A stretch of 64,000 nt of DNA, from assembly GCF_027923545.1 (NCBI RefSeq), contig NZ_BROH01000011.1, forward strand, positions 1 through 64,000, read 5' to 3'. Below, piece by piece: positions 8,483-18,242 of this stretch; within the stretch, counting starts at the first letter, position 1; every line of letters begins with the position of its first letter. The notes beneath the pieces were generated by a model that did not search any database, had not been told where the DNA came from, and was given only the letters and a program-made list of their open reading frames with translations. A program made the position numbers and the translations under genes. This DNA is from Sinisalibacter aestuarii (GTDB lineage: Bacteria > Pseudomonadota > Alphaproteobacteria > Rhodobacterales > Rhodobacteraceae).

Positions 8483-10081
8483 ATGAGCACAGGACGGGTG
8501 AACCCGGCGCAGCGTTTGGAAGACCAAGGCATCACGGGCCTCGGCGACGTCTATTACAACCTGATCGAACCGCAGCTCATGGAGCATGCCGTCAAGCGCG
8601 GCGAGGGCCATGTCGGCAAGGGCGGCACCATGCTGGTATCGACCGGCAGCCATACCGGCCGCTCGCCCAACGACAAGTTCGTGGTGCGCACCCCCGAGGT
8701 CGAAGACACAATCTGGTGGGACAACAACAAGCCGATGGACCCCGAGGCGTTCGACCGCCTCTATGCCGACATGCTCGCGCATATGCAGGGCAAGGACCTC
8801 TTCGTCGAGGATCTCTACGGCGGCGCCGATCCGGCCTACCAGCTCGACGTGCGGATGGTGACCGAGCTTGCCTGGCACGCGCTCTTCATGCGCCACATGC
8901 TGCGCCGCCCGGCGCGCGACGAGCTCGACAGCTTCGTGCCCGAGTACACGATCATCAACGTGCCCTCCTTCAAGGCCGACCCGAAGAAGCATGGCTGCCG
9001 CACCGAAACGGTGATCGCGCTGAACTTCTCGAAAAAGATCATCCTGATCGGCGGCACCGAATATGCCGGCGAGAACAAGAAATCGGTCTTCACCCTGCTC
9101 AACTACATTCTGCCCGGCAAGGGCGTGATGGCGATGCATTGCTCGGCCAACCACGCGCCGAACAACCCGGTCGATACCGCGGTCTTCTTCGGCCTCTCGG
9201 GCACCGGCAAGACGACGCTCTCGGCCGACCCGAACCGCGTGCTGATCGGCGACGACGAGCACGGCTGGTCGGATCAGGGCACGTTCAACTTCGAGGGCGG
9301 CTGCTACGCCAAGACGATCAACCTGTCAAAGCACGCCGAGCCGGAAATCTACGGCACCACCTCGATGTTCTCTTCGGTGGTCGAAAACATGGTCTGGGAC
9401 GAGGACAGCATGGACCTCGACTTCGACGATGACTCGCTCACGCCGAACACCCGCGTCGCCTATCCGCTGCATTACATCTCCAATGCCTCGGAAAGCTCGC
9501 TCGGCGGCCACCCGAAAAACATCATCATGCTCACCGCCGACGCCTTCGGTGTGATGCCGCCGATCGCGCGCCTCAGCCCGGCCCAGGCGATGTACCACTT
9601 CCTCTCCGGCTTCACCGCCAAGGTGGCCGGCACCGAGCGTGGCGTCGTTCACCCCGAGCCCAGCTTCTCGACCTGCTTCGGCGCCCCGTTCATGCCGCGC
9701 CGGCCGGAAGTCTACGGCAACCTTCTGCGCGAGAAGATCGCCAAGCACGGCGCAACCTGCTGGCTGGTCAATACCGGCTGGACCGGCGGCCCCTATGGCG
9801 AAGGCAACCGGATGCCGATCAAGGAAACCCGTATCCTTCTCTCCGCCGCGCTCGACGGCTCGCTGCACGATGCCGAGTTCCGCACCGACGAGAATTTCGG
9901 CTTCGAGGTGCCGCTGCACGTGCATGACGTGCCGGAAGTGCTGCTCGACCCGCGCCGGACCTGGAACGACCACAAGGCCTATGATGCGCAGGCGCAGAAG
10001 CTCGTCGGCATGTTCGCCGAGAACTTCAAGGCCTACGAAGCCTATGTCGATGACGACGTGAAGGCGATCATGCTCGGCTGA
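8483..10081 (+). CDS. pckA: Phosphoenolpyruvate carboxykinase (ATP)
   Basis: Protein of 532 residues. It has the ATP-PEPCK signature: [13 protein letters not shown] near residue 55, the kinase-1a P-loop [13 protein letters not shown] with LIGDDEHGW, and the [10 protein letters not shown] and RMPIKETR segments. It converts oxaloacetate and ATP to phosphoenolpyruvate, the first committed step of gluconeogenesis. The frame is open upstream, but AGGAG at 8472-8476 sits 6 bases from the ATG at 8483 and this gives family length. It is monocistronic, with a strong terminator downstream. Confidence 0.97.
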   Translation: MSTGRVNPAQRLEDQGITGLGDVYYNLIEPQLMEHAVKRGEGHVGKGGTMLVSTGSHTGRSPNDKFVVRTPEVEDTIWWDNNKPMDPEAFDRLYADMLAHMQGKDLFVEDLYGGADPAYQLDVRMVTELAWHALFMRHMLRRPARDELDSFVPEYTIINVPSFKADPKKHGCRTETVIALNFSKKIILIGGTEYAGENKKSVFTLLNYILPGKGVMAMHCSANHAPNNPVDTAVFFGLSGTGKTTLSADPNRVLIGDDEHGWSDQGTFNFEGGCYAKTINLSKHAEPEIYGTTSMFSSVVENMVWDEDSMDLDFDDDSLTPNTRVAYPLHYISNASESSLGGHPKNIIMLTADAFGVMPPIARLSPAQAMYHFLSGFTAKVAGTERGVVHPEPSFSTCFGAPFMPRRPEVYGNLLREKIAKHGATCWLVNTGWTGGPYGEGNRMPIKETRILLSAALDGSLHDAEFRTDENFGFEVPLHVHDVPEVLLDPRRTWNDHKAYDAQAQKLVGMFAENFKAYEAYVDDDVKAIMLG

Positions 10082-10104
10082 GCCGGAAAAAATACTGACA
10101 GATC

Positions 10105-10135
10105 AACGCCCCGGCCCGCTGGTCGGGGCGTTTTT
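10105..10135 (+). terminator. Rho-independent terminator after pckA
   Basis: An 8-bp stem (10105-10112 with 10125-10132) with a GC-rich 12-base loop runs into five Ts. It starts 23 bases after the pckA stop. Confidence 0.88.
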
Positions 10136-10279
10136 CGTTGCCCGCGCGGCGCAGGACGCTCCCTGTGCGGCACAATCTGGCGCGACACTTTCGTACCTGT
10201 ACTTCTGCAGTTGCGAATTAATATTGCGCTGCAAGTGCAAAATACCTATCACGGACGGGACCGATTCAGGGAGCCTTTC

Positions 10280-11953
10280 ATGCCCAAGGATAGCGCCATG
10301 ACCCAACCGCTGCTCGACGATCTGCTGACCCTCACCGGAGCCGCCATCGCCCCTGCCGAAGCGGTGCTGACCAAGGCCACGGAGCGCGTGCGCGCGGCGG
10401 TGTCGGAAGGCGGCAAGGTATCGGCGGCCAGGCTCGAAGAGCACCAGGCGGCGGCCCATGCGCTGTCGTGGCTGGCAACCTATGTCGAGGCGCTGCGGCA
10501 GATGCAGAAATGGGCCGAGGGGCTGCACGCGGCGGGCCGGTTCGGCGAGATGGAAAAGCTCATTCATCAGATCGCTTTCGGCGAATACCTCTGGCAGATG
10601 TCGGGCGGCATCCCGATGAGCCAGGGCGAGATTGCGAAACCCGCCGAGATGTATCTGACCCCCGACGACATGGTGCCGCTGGCCGCCGAGGAGGTGCTGA
10701 CGCTGGCGACCAAGGCAAACAGCCCCGCCGCCCGCGCCCGCCTCGTGGAGCTGATGCGCGACAATGCCGGCCACGCCACTTTCGGCAATACCGGGCTCGA
10801 CGACGAACTGGAGATGATCCGCGAGCAATTCCGCCGCTATGCCGACGACCGCGTCGTGCCTCATGCCCATGACTGGCACCTGAAGGACGAGCTGATCCCG
10901 ATGGAAATCATCGGGGACCTGGCCGAGATGGGCGTGTTCGGCCTGACGATCCCCGAGGAATTCGGCGGCCTCGGGCTTTCGAAAGCCTCGATGGTGGTGG
11001 TCTCGGAAGAGCTGTCGCGCGGTTATATCGGCGTCGGCTCGCTCGGCACGCGCTCGGAGATCGCCGCCGAACTGATCCTCGCCGGGGGAACGGACGAACA
11101 GAAAGAGCATTGGCTGCCAAGGATCGCGGCGGCGCAGGTGCTGCCCACCGCCGTCTTCACCGAGCCCAATACCGGCTCCGACCTCGGCTCGCTGCGCACC
11201 CGCGCGGTGAAGGAGGGCGAGGATTACCTGGTCACCGGCAACAAGACCTGGATCACCCATGCCGCCCGCGCCAGCGTGATGACGCTGCTCGCCCGCACCG
11301 ATCCCGACACCACCGATCACCGGGGCCTCAGCATGTTCCTCGCCGAGAAGGCACCGGCCACGGAAACCGAGGATTTCCCCACCGAGGGCATGACCGGCGG
11401 CGAGATCGAGGTGCTGGGCTATCGCGGCATGAAGGAATACGAGCTTGGGTTCGACGGTTTCAAAGTGCCGGCGGCCAACCTGCTCGGCGGGGTCGAGAAC
11501 CAGGGCTTCAAACAGTTGATGAAAACCTTCGAAGCCGCCCGCATCCAGACCGCCGCCCGCGCCATCGGCGTGGCCCAGAACGCGCTGGAAGTGGGGATGC
11601 AATATGCCGAAGACCGCAAGCAATTCGGCAAGGCGCTGATTTCCTTCCCGCGCGTCGCCAACAAGCTGGCGATGATGGCGGTCGAGATCATGGTGGCGCG
11701 CCAGCTCACCTATTTCTCGGCCTGGGAGAAGGATCACGACCGGCGCTGCGACCTCGAGGCAGGCATGGCCAAGCTGCTCGGCGCCCGCGTGGCCTGGGCC
11801 TCGGCCGACAATGCGCTGCAGATCCATGGCGGCAACGGCTTCGCGCTGGAATACCAGATCAGCCGTATTCTCTGCGATGCGCGTATCCTGAACATCTTCG
11901 AGGGCGCGGCAGAGATTCAGGCCCAGGTGATCGCGCGCCGGCTGCTCGGCTGA
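10280..11953 (+). CDS. mcd: (2S)-methylsuccinyl-CoA dehydrogenase
   Basis: Protein of 557 residues, longer than ordinary acyl-CoA dehydrogenases by about 160 N-terminal residues. That extension (VEALRQMQKWAEGL, GEYLWQMSGGIPMSQGEIA) is typical of Mcd. The remainder is the acyl-CoA dehydrogenase fold: AVFTEPNTGSDLGSLRTRA for FAD and substrate, RIQTAARAIGVAQNALE, and LQIHGGNGFALEY at the end. Mcd oxidises methylsuccinyl-CoA to mesaconyl-CoA in the ethylmalonyl-CoA pathway of acetate assimilation, donating electrons to ETF. AGGGAG at 10269-10274 supports this ATG; 10298 is an alternative. No other pathway gene is in the window. Confidence 0.9.
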   Translation: MPKDSAMTQPLLDDLLTLTGAAIAPAEAVLTKATERVRAAVSEGGKVSAARLEEHQAAAHALSWLATYVEALRQMQKWAEGLHAAGRFGEMEKLIHQIAFGEYLWQMSGGIPMSQGEIAKPAEMYLTPDDMVPLAAEEVLTLATKANSPAARARLVELMRDNAGHATFGNTGLDDELEMIREQFRRYADDRVVPHAHDWHLKDELIPMEIIGDLAEMGVFGLTIPEEFGGLGLSKASMVVVSEELSRGYIGVGSLGTRSEIAAELILAGGTDEQKEHWLPRIAAAQVLPTAVFTEPNTGSDLGSLRTRAVKEGEDYLVTGNKTWITHAARASVMTLLARTDPDTTDHRGLSMFLAEKAPATETEDFPTEGMTGGEIEVLGYRGMKEYELGFDGFKVPAANLLGGVENQGFKQLMKTFEAARIQTAARAIGVAQNALEVGMQYAEDRKQFGKALISFPRVANKLAMMAVEIMVARQLTYFSAWEKDHDRRCDLEAGMAKLLGARVAWASADNALQIHGGNGFALEYQISRILCDARILNIFEGAAEIQAQVIARRLLG

Positions 11954-12256
11954 GCCCGGCGCCACCTCTCCGTTTTGGCTGGGCGAAACGCGAGGCATGT
12001 CGCGCTAACGCCTGTGCGCCGTGTAAACCTTTGGTTCAGGATTGGCCGCAGGGTGAACGGCAGATCCCTGCCATCATACTGAAATCACTTGGTTTTCCTG
12101 CGACACCAGGATTCTAGAGTTCTAGGGTTGGGCGCATAATCCCTCAACCGGATGCGGCGACGGGCGCGAGCAATCCCGGACATGAAGCGTCGCAGAAGCG
12201 TACCGCAACCGGACGTGATCCCTTGCGGTGACCGGCCCGCGCGCTATCGTCACCCC

Positions 12257-13228
12257 ATGCGCATCCTTGGCCCCATGCTCCTCGCCGCCTCCCCCGCGCT
12301 CGCCGAACCGCCCGCGCTCGGCCTGCCCATCGACTGCACCCTGGGCGAGACCTGCTTCATCCAGAATTACGTCGATGCCGATCCCGGCCCGGAAGGCGCG
12401 GATTTCACCTGTGGCCCGCTCACCTATGATGGCCACAAGGGCACCGATTTCGCCCTGCCCTCCTTCGCCGCGATGGAGGCCGGGGTGACCGTGCTCGGCG
12501 CCGCGCCCGGCATGGTCGTCGCCATCCGCGACGGGATGCCCGATACCGGGCGCGACGGCACGCCGCCCGATGTGCTCGCCGGCAAGGATTGCGGCAATGG
12601 CGTGGTGGTCGATCATGGCGATGGCTGGCAGACCCAGTATTGCCACATGAAGCAGGGCAGCATCGCGGTCGCCCGGGGCGACCGGGTGGAAGCGGGCACG
12701 CCACTGGGCGAGGTCGGATATTCCGGCAACACCCAGTTCCCCCATGTCCACCTCTCGCTGCGCCAGGACGACAGGGTGGTCGATCCGTTCAACACCGATG
12801 GCGCGGTCACCTGCGGCGTGGATGACGGGCCGCAGGACGATCTGTGGTCCACGCCCATTGGCTATGTCTCCGCCGGGCTGATCGCGGTGGGGATGGATAG
12901 CGGCGTGCCGGCTTACGACGCGATCAAAGCGGGCGATGCCGCGCACGGCACCCTGCCCGCCGACATCCCCGCGCTGGTGGGCTGGGCCTATGCCTTTGGC
13001 GGGCAGGCGGGCGACATCGTCGACATCGCGCTGACCGATCCGTCCGGGGCACTGTTCTACCGCCATGAGGCAGCGCTCGACAAAGGTCAGGCGCAGTTTT
13101 TCCGCGCCGCCGGCAAGCGCACGCCGCCCGGCGGCTGGGCGGACGGCGACTGGATTGTCGACGCGCGTATCCTGCGCGGCGGCGCCGTGCTTGATGCGAT
13201 GCGCGCCACGGTGCGGATCGGCGGCTGA
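12257..13228 (+). CDS. Secreted M23-family metallopeptidase (LytM-like)
   Basis: Protein of 323 residues with a short signal peptide (MRILGPMLLAASPALA). The catalytic LytM/M23 domain covers about residues 60-180: HKGTD (the first zinc ligands H and D), then QTQYCHMKQG and the final HVHLSL motif. The HxH motif and HxxxD are intact, so it should be an active peptidoglycan endopeptidase in the periplasm. The C-terminal 120 residues are a beta-rich region of unknown role. The upstream frame is open, but the signal peptide fixes this start. It is convergent with the OmpA-like gene. Confidence 0.88.
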   Translation: MRILGPMLLAASPALAEPPALGLPIDCTLGETCFIQNYVDADPGPEGADFTCGPLTYDGHKGTDFALPSFAAMEAGVTVLGAAPGMVVAIRDGMPDTGRDGTPPDVLAGKDCGNGVVVDHGDGWQTQYCHMKQGSIAVARGDRVEAGTPLGEVGYSGNTQFPHVHLSLRQDDRVVDPFNTDGAVTCGVDDGPQDDLWSTPIGYVSAGLIAVGMDSGVPAYDAIKAGDAAHGTLPADIPALVGWAYAFGGQAGDIVDIALTDPSGALFYRHEAALDKGQAQFFRAAGKRTPPGGWADGDWIVDARILRGGAVLDAMRATVRIGG

Positions 13229-15154
13229 TTACTTCTCGGTCAGCTTCAGCTCGATCCGGCGGTTGGCGGCCAGCGCCTCCTGACTGTCGCCCTCGGCCAC
13301 CGGCTGGAACTCGCCAAAGCCCGTCGCCGCCAGCCGGTCGGGCGGGAAGCCCAGATCGTCCACCATGTAATTGACCACCGAGAGCGCCCGCGCCTGGCTG
13401 AGCTCCCAGTTATCGGCATAGGGGCTGGCGGTGCCGAGCTGGGTCTTGTCGGTATGGCCGTCGACGCGGATCACCCAGTCGATCTCCGGCGGGATCTCGT
13501 CGGCCACCTCGGAGAGAATCGCCGCAACCCGCGCGATCTGCGCCTCGCCCGCCTCCGACAGATCGGCCTTGCCCGGATCGAACAGCACTTCCGACGAGAA
13601 CACGAAGCGGTCGCCGACGATGCGCACGCCCTCGCGGTCGCCCAGGATCTCGCGCATCCGGCCAAAGAATTCCGAACGGTAGTTTTCGAGGTTGCGCGCC
13701 TCGGCGGTGAGCCGCCTGGCCTCTTCCTCCAGCCGTTTGCGCTCGGCCTCTTCCAGCTCGGCGCGGCGGCGCTCTTCGGCGGCCACCTGCGCCAGCGCCG
13801 CGTTCAGCCGCGAGCCGAGCGCCTCGATCTGCACCTGCGCCTCGGCGTCGCGCGCCTGCGATTCGTCGAGCACGTCCTGCAAGGCACCAAGCTGGCCGCG
13901 CAGCGCCGCGATCTGTTCGTTGAGAAGCGCCACCCGGCGCTGCGCCTCGGCACTGGCGGCCTCTTCCTCGGCCAGCGCCGCATTGGCGGCAGCAAGCAAG
14001 GTGGCCTGACGCTCGGCCTCGCTCATCGCGCCTTCGGCCTCGGTTTCGGCGGCGAGCCTGGCGGCGAGGGCAGCGGCCAGCCTGTCGCGCAGATCCGCCT
14101 CGTTGCCGGTGGCGTCGCGCAGCGTGTCGGCTTCCAGTAATGCCGCCGCCAGCCGGGCATCGAGATCGTCACGCGCCGCATTGGCAGCGGCGAGCAGGGT
14201 CAGCGTGTCTTCCGCCCGCTGGCGTTGCGCCTCAAGCGCCAGCGTCATCGCCGTCAACTCGTCCTCGGCATTGGCAAGCTTTTCGCGCAGCGCCTCCGCC
14301 GCCGCGATCTCGGCGAGCCTGGCGGTTTCCTCCGCGCTCAGGGCCGCATCCGCGTCGGCCAGACGCGCGCGCAGCGCTTCGGCGGCGGCAAGCTCGGCCA
14401 GCCGGGCCTGCTCCGCCTCCGAGAGCGAGCTTTCCAATTCCGCGATCCGGTCGGTGAAGCCGGAAGCCGCCGCCTCATTCTGTTCCAGCCGGGCCAGAGC
14501 CTGCGCCAGCGAGGTCTCGGTTTGCTCGGCTCTGGCGGTCATCTCGGCCACCATCGCCTCCAGCGCCTCACGCTGGGCGGCGGCCAGCCGGGCGGCTTCA
14601 GCCTGCGCATCCACCTCGTCGCGGGCCTGGGCCAGCGCGAGGTTCAGCGCCTCCTGCTCCGTGATCAGCCGCGCCTCGGCGGCTTCGAGATCCTCGATCC
14701 GCGCCGCGAGCGTGGCGCCCTCGGCCACAGCCGCATCGCGCGCGGCGAGAAGCGAGGCAACCTGCGCCTCAAAGCTGGTGATCCGCGCGCTTTGCGTGGC
14801 GAGTTCTTCATCCTTCGTGGCGATCTGCGCGGTCAGCGAGGCGATCAGCGCCGATTGCGCCTCGGCCTCGGCCTGCGCCGCGTCCAGCGACGAGGTGAGC
14901 GATCCCACTTCCTGCGAAAGCTCTGCGCTGCGGCCCCGCTCCATGCCCAGCGCATCGGCGAGTTCCGCCACCTGCGCCGACAGCGCGTCAAGCTCGCTGG
15001 CCTGCCCCGAGATCGTTTCGCGCAGGATGAACTGCACCACCATGAAGATGGTCAGCACGAACATCAGCACCAGAAGCAGCGCCGTCATCGCATCGACAAA
15101 GCCCGGCCAGATCGACGACGAAACGTTGCGCGTGGCGCGACGGGTCAGGGCCAT
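13229..15154 (-). CDS. MotB/OmpA-like protein with a long coiled coil
   Basis: Protein of 641 residues. A short cytoplasmic N-terminus leads into one membrane helix, WPGFVDAMTALLLVLMFVLT, whose Asp21 matches the proton-relay aspartate of MotB/ExbD-type stators. A coiled coil of about 430 residues follows, rich in Ala, Glu, Arg and Leu. The C-terminal OmpA peptidoglycan-binding domain has VDGHTDKTQLG and NRRIELKL. It should form a stator with the ExbB/MotA-like protein encoded 1 base upstream and reach the cell wall. The motor output is unknown. Confidence 0.88.
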   Translation of the reverse strand: MALTRRATRNVSSSIWPGFVDAMTALLLVLMFVLTIFMVVQFILRETISGQASELDALSAQVAELADALGMERGRSAELSQEVGSLTSSLDAAQAEAEAQSALIASLTAQIATKDEELATQSARITSFEAQVASLLAARDAAVAEGATLAARIEDLEAAEARLITEQEALNLALAQARDEVDAQAEAARLAAAQREALEAMVAEMTARAEQTETSLAQALARLEQNEAAASGFTDRIAELESSLSEAEQARLAELAAAEALRARLADADAALSAEETARLAEIAAAEALREKLANAEDELTAMTLALEAQRQRAEDTLTLLAAANAARDDLDARLAAALLEADTLRDATGNEADLRDRLAAALAARLAAETEAEGAMSEAERQATLLAAANAALAEEEAASAEAQRRVALLNEQIAALRGQLGALQDVLDESQARDAEAQVQIEALGSRLNAALAQVAAEERRRAELEEAERKRLEEEARRLTAEARNLENYRSEFFGRMREILGDREGVRIVGDRFVFSSEVLFDPGKADLSEAGEAQIARVAAILSEVADEIPPEIDWVIRVDGHTDKTQLGTASPYADNWELSQARALSVVNYMVDDLGFPPDRLAATGFGEFQPVAEGDSQEALAANRRIELKLTEK

Positions 15155-15155
15155 G

Positions 15156-16328
15156 TCAGCCCTGCCCGCCGCCGAGCTGGCGGATCGCCCGTGTGAGCGC
15201 CGCGAGGTCGGCGCGCAGATCGCTCAGGCTTTCCTGCCGCCCGGCGCTCATTTCTTCGAGGATGCGCAGAAGCTGCACGTCGATCGAGCGCAGGCGCATC
15301 CGGCTTTCGGCGTCCACATGCGGCCCGCCCTCTTCGCTGCGCCCTTCCAGCGCGGCGATCAGCCGCTCCTGCCCCTCCGCGATGCGGACAAGATGCGCAT
15401 TGCCGTCGCCCCCGGCTTCGATCTTGTGGCTGAGCCGCTCGACCGCGTCGGCAAGCTGGCCAAGCCGTTCGTCCACCTGCGCCCGGCTCACATCGGACTG
15501 GGTGAACATCTGGCTCATCGATTCCATCTGTTCCGACATATGCGCAAGCCAGGCCGTCGCACCGCTGGCCTCGGTCGGCCCCTCGCCCTCGCCCGGCGCA
15601 AAGCCGATGCGGGTGATCGAGGTCAGCCATTCCTCCAGCTCGCGGTAAAAGCGGTTCTGCCCGTGGGTGACGAAGAGTTCGAGCAGCCCCACCACCAGCG
15701 AGCCGGCAAGGCCGAGCAGCGACGAGGAAAACGCCGTGCCCATGCCGCCAAGCTGGCTTTCAAGCCCGGTGAGCAGACGGTTGAACACCTCGACCCCGCC
15801 ATCGCCCTCTTCCGGGACGAGCGATTTGATCGTGTCCACCACCGCTGGCACAACCGTGGCGAGGCCGTAGAACGTGCCCAGAAGACCAAGGAAAATCAAG
15901 AGGTTGGTGATATAGCGCGTAATGTCGCGCTCTTCGTCGATGCGGGTGGCGACCGAATCGAGGATCGACCGGGCCGAGGCCGATCCGATCTGCATCCTGG
16001 TCCCGCGCCCGCGCAGAAGGCCGGCGAGCGGCGCCAGCAGGCGCGGCGGATGGTCGGCGTCATGGCCCGGACGGCCGGAGACATAGCCCGTCACCCAGCG
16101 CACCGACGAGCTTACCTGCACCACCTGCCAGATCGTCGCCAGCAGGCCGATGATGAAGACGAAGGCGATGAAGCCGTTCAGATAGAGGTTGGCGAGGAAG
16201 ACCGGCAGCACCTTGGGCAGCGCAACGTAGACGCCGGCGGCAACCAGCGCGAGCGCCACCACGATGAGAAAGACCTGCCGCATCGGCTGGGTGAAATTCG
16301 GCTCCGCGACGCGGTCCGGCTGGTCCAT
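15156..16328 (-). CDS. MotA/TolQ/ExbB-family proton-channel protein
   Basis: Protein of 390 residues. Two N-terminal membrane helices (FLIVVALALVAAGVYVAL and LYLNGFIAFVFIIGLLAT) come before a cytoplasmic stretch. A second helix pair has the family motif: LLIFLGLLGTFYGLA and SSSLLGLAGSLVVGLLELF. About 160 C-terminal residues are helical and charged. The start at 16328 has an AAGGGGG ribosome site and removes an unrelated upstream extension. Its stop is separated from the OmpA-like start by one base (TGA C ATG). Confidence 0.87.
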   Translation of the reverse strand: MDQPDRVAEPNFTQPMRQVFLIVVALALVAAGVYVALPKVLPVFLANLYLNGFIAFVFIIGLLATIWQVVQVSSSVRWVTGYVSGRPGHDADHPPRLLAPLAGLLRGRGTRMQIGSASARSILDSVATRIDEERDITRYITNLLIFLGLLGTFYGLATVVPAVVDTIKSLVPEEGDGGVEVFNRLLTGLESQLGGMGTAFSSSLLGLAGSLVVGLLELFVTHGQNRFYRELEEWLTSITRIGFAPGEGEGPTEASGATAWLAHMSEQMESMSQMFTQSDVSRAQVDERLGQLADAVERLSHKIEAGGDGNAHLVRIAEGQERLIAALEGRSEEGGPHVDAESRMRLRSIDVQLLRILEEMSAGRQESLSDLRADLAALTRAIRQLGGGQG

Positions 16329-16398
16329 GAGGACCCCCTTGCCTGCTCTGTTTCCCTGCCCCGTGAAGATAGGGCCAAGGCGCAGCGCTGCCAAGGAT

Positions 16399-16947
16399 TT
16401 ACTCGTGCCCCGCCAAAAGCGCGCGCACGTCGCGGGCCAGGCGCGACAGCTCCGCATCCTCGATGCCAAGCTCCGCGAGGTGATCGGCGGTGTTGAACAG
16501 ATAGTCGCTGTTCGGCCCGCGCCCGCCCACGGCCCGGGCGATGATACGGCCCTGTTCGGCAAGCGGCAGCCCGCCGCAATACTGGTCGTGATCCGGGTCG
16601 ATCACATAGGTCACCGCCTCGACGCGGCGCCCGTCGGCAAGGTCTATGACCAGAATTTTCTCCAGATAGGCCGACGAGATCAGCTCCCGCTCACGCAGAT
16701 AGGCCAGCGTCTCGTCATGCCCCGCCGGATCGACCCGAAAGGCAAGCCCGTGGCAAACCGCGCCGCGCAGCGCATCGAGCGCCAGAACCAGGCCCGGCTC
16801 GGCCAGCGTGCCGCGATGATGGATCGACCGCATGCAGAAGCTGCGGTGATAGCCCGGCAGGGCGGCAAGCGCCGTTTCGACGTGGTCGAAGCCCGGATTC
16901 CACAGCAGAGACCCGTAGCCGAATACCCAAAGATCGCCGCCATTCAT
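16399..16947 (-). CDS. ChaC-type gamma-glutamylcyclotransferase
   Basis: Protein of 182 residues starting MNGGDLWVFGYGSLLWNPGF; the YGSL motif binds the gamma-glutamyl group. The conserved SIHHRGTLAEPGLVLALD region follows. ChaC enzymes cleave glutathione to 5-oxoproline and Cys-Gly. The frame extends upstream, but homologues begin just before the YGSL strand. It lies 70 bases before the ExbB-like gene on the same strand, and divergent from the DUF2125 gene by 61 bases. Confidence 0.9.
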   Translation of the reverse strand: MNGGDLWVFGYGSLLWNPGFDHVETALAALPGYHRSFCMRSIHHRGTLAEPGLVLALDALRGAVCHGLAFRVDPAGHDETLAYLRERELISSAYLEKILVIDLADGRRVEAVTYVIDPDHDQYCGGLPLAEQGRIIARAVGGRGPNSDYLFNTADHLAELGIEDAELSRLARDVRALLAGHE

Positions 16948-17008
16948 CCCGCTGGCCCTCGCGCTCCGTCGCCGATAGAACGGCCCCAGTCCTACCAGAG
17001 AGGCCCCC

Positions 17009-18025
17009 ATGCGCAAGCTTACCCTGCTCGTCACCCTGTTCGTGGTCGCCGCCCTGATCTGGGGGCTTTACTGGGTGATCGGTGCAACCGCACTGGAACG
17101 CGGGCTGAACGCCTGGCTCGACGAGCGCCGCGCCGAAGGCTGGGTGGCCGAGGCCGGGGACGTGGCGGTGCGCGGCTTTCCCAACCGGTTCGACGCCACC
17201 TTCACCGGGCTGGAACTGGCCGACCCGGAAACGCAGGTGGCCTGGTCGGCGCCCGCTTTCCAGATGCTGGCGCTGAGCTACAAGCCCAATCATGTGATCA
17301 TGCTCTGGCCCGGCGAGCAGAGCTTTTCGACCCCGGATCAGACCATCGCCATCGGCGCAGAAACGATGCGCGGCTCGATGATCGTGGCGCTCGACCCGCT
17401 TGCGCCGGTGCAAAGCTCGACGATCGAAGTCATCAATGCCGGGTTCAGCTCGACGCAGGATTGGGCGGCGACGCTGGCTTCGGGGCAGCTCTCGATGCGG
17501 CTGAAGCCCGGCGCGCAGGAGCCGGCCACCTATGACCTCTATATCGACCTGTCCGGTCTTACCCCCGACAGCGCCTTCATGGATCGCCTGCCCGGCGGCG
17601 ACCGCCTGCCCGAAACCATCGCGCAGGCGCAGATCACCGCCACCGTGCGTTACGACAAACCCTGGGACCGCACCGCGATCGACGTGGCCCGGCCGCAGCC
17701 GCGCCATGTGCTGCTGGAGGGCCTGACCGCACGCTGGGGCGATCTCGACCTGCAGGCCACCGGCAATCTCGACATCGGCGCCGACGGCATCCCCAGCGGC
17801 GCGATGGAAATCGAGGCGACCAACTGGCGCGACATGATCGAGATCGCCCGCGCCACCGGAGCGCTGAAAGAAGAATATGTGAGCGCCGTCACCCGCGGGC
17901 TTGAGCTGCTCGCCTCGCTGTCGGGCGATGCCGAAACGCTCGACGTGCCGCTCTCCTTCCGCGAGGGGCGCACCTATATCGGGCCGCTGCCCGTCGGCCC
18001 GGCGCCCGCAATCCGCCTGCCCTGA
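17009..18025 (+). CDS. DUF2125 domain protein, membrane-anchored
   Basis: Protein of 338 residues with one N-terminal membrane helix (LTLLVTLFVVAALIWGLYWVI), probably an uncleaved anchor, and a periplasmic beta-rich body. The opening VRGFPNRFDATFTGLELADP is characteristic of DUF2125, a family common in alphaproteobacteria with no known function. Repeated segments of the type LDLQATGNLDIGADG resemble AsmA-like envelope proteins, but that link is inference. Confidence 0.85.
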   Translation: MRKLTLLVTLFVVAALIWGLYWVIGATALERGLNAWLDERRAEGWVAEAGDVAVRGFPNRFDATFTGLELADPETQVAWSAPAFQMLALSYKPNHVIMLWPGEQSFSTPDQTIAIGAETMRGSMIVALDPLAPVQSSTIEVINAGFSSTQDWAATLASGQLSMRLKPGAQEPATYDLYIDLSGLTPDSAFMDRLPGGDRLPETIAQAQITATVRYDKPWDRTAIDVARPQPRHVLLEGLTARWGDLDLQATGNLDIGADGIPSGAMEIEATNWRDMIEIARATGALKEEYVSAVTRGLELLASLSGDAETLDVPLSFREGRTYIGPLPVGPAPAIRLP

Positions 18026-18158
18026 CGTCAAGGCGCCCGTTCCGCGGGCAGGGGTCCGCCGCCCCGGAAATTCCCCCCGGAATATTCTGGCAAGGCGCGC
18101 GGCTCCGGCCTATATCTGTGATGGGCCAAGGAAATTCGCGGGCCCGAGGGAGCATGTC

Positions 18159-18242
18159 TTGTCCGATACCGGCCTGCAGAAACTGGCGTTCTTCCTGCTA
18201 CTCGCCCTGATCCTCTATGTGTCGATCACGGGGGGCGCGTAA
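18159..18242 (+). CDS. 27-residue single-span membrane protein ahead of xpaC
   Basis: A TTG start has a GAGGGAG ribosome site 7 bases upstream. It reads into a 27-residue peptide with a hydrophobic core (LAFFLLLALILYVSI) and a GGA end. The stop codon overlaps the ATG of the next gene (TAATG), so translation is probably coupled. The overlap, ribosome site and clean membrane helix argue that it is real. The TTG start and tiny size lower the confidence. An ATG three bases upstream is out of frame. Confidence 0.55.
   Translation: MSDTGLQKLAFFLLLALILYVSITGGA

Noticed and set aside
13229-16328. Zorya-like defence (MotA/MotB type pair)
   Set aside because: Zorya needs ZorC/ZorD or ZorE and has its long tail on the MotA-like protein; here the coiled coil is on the OmpA partner and the neighbours are core genes (ChaC, M23 peptidase).
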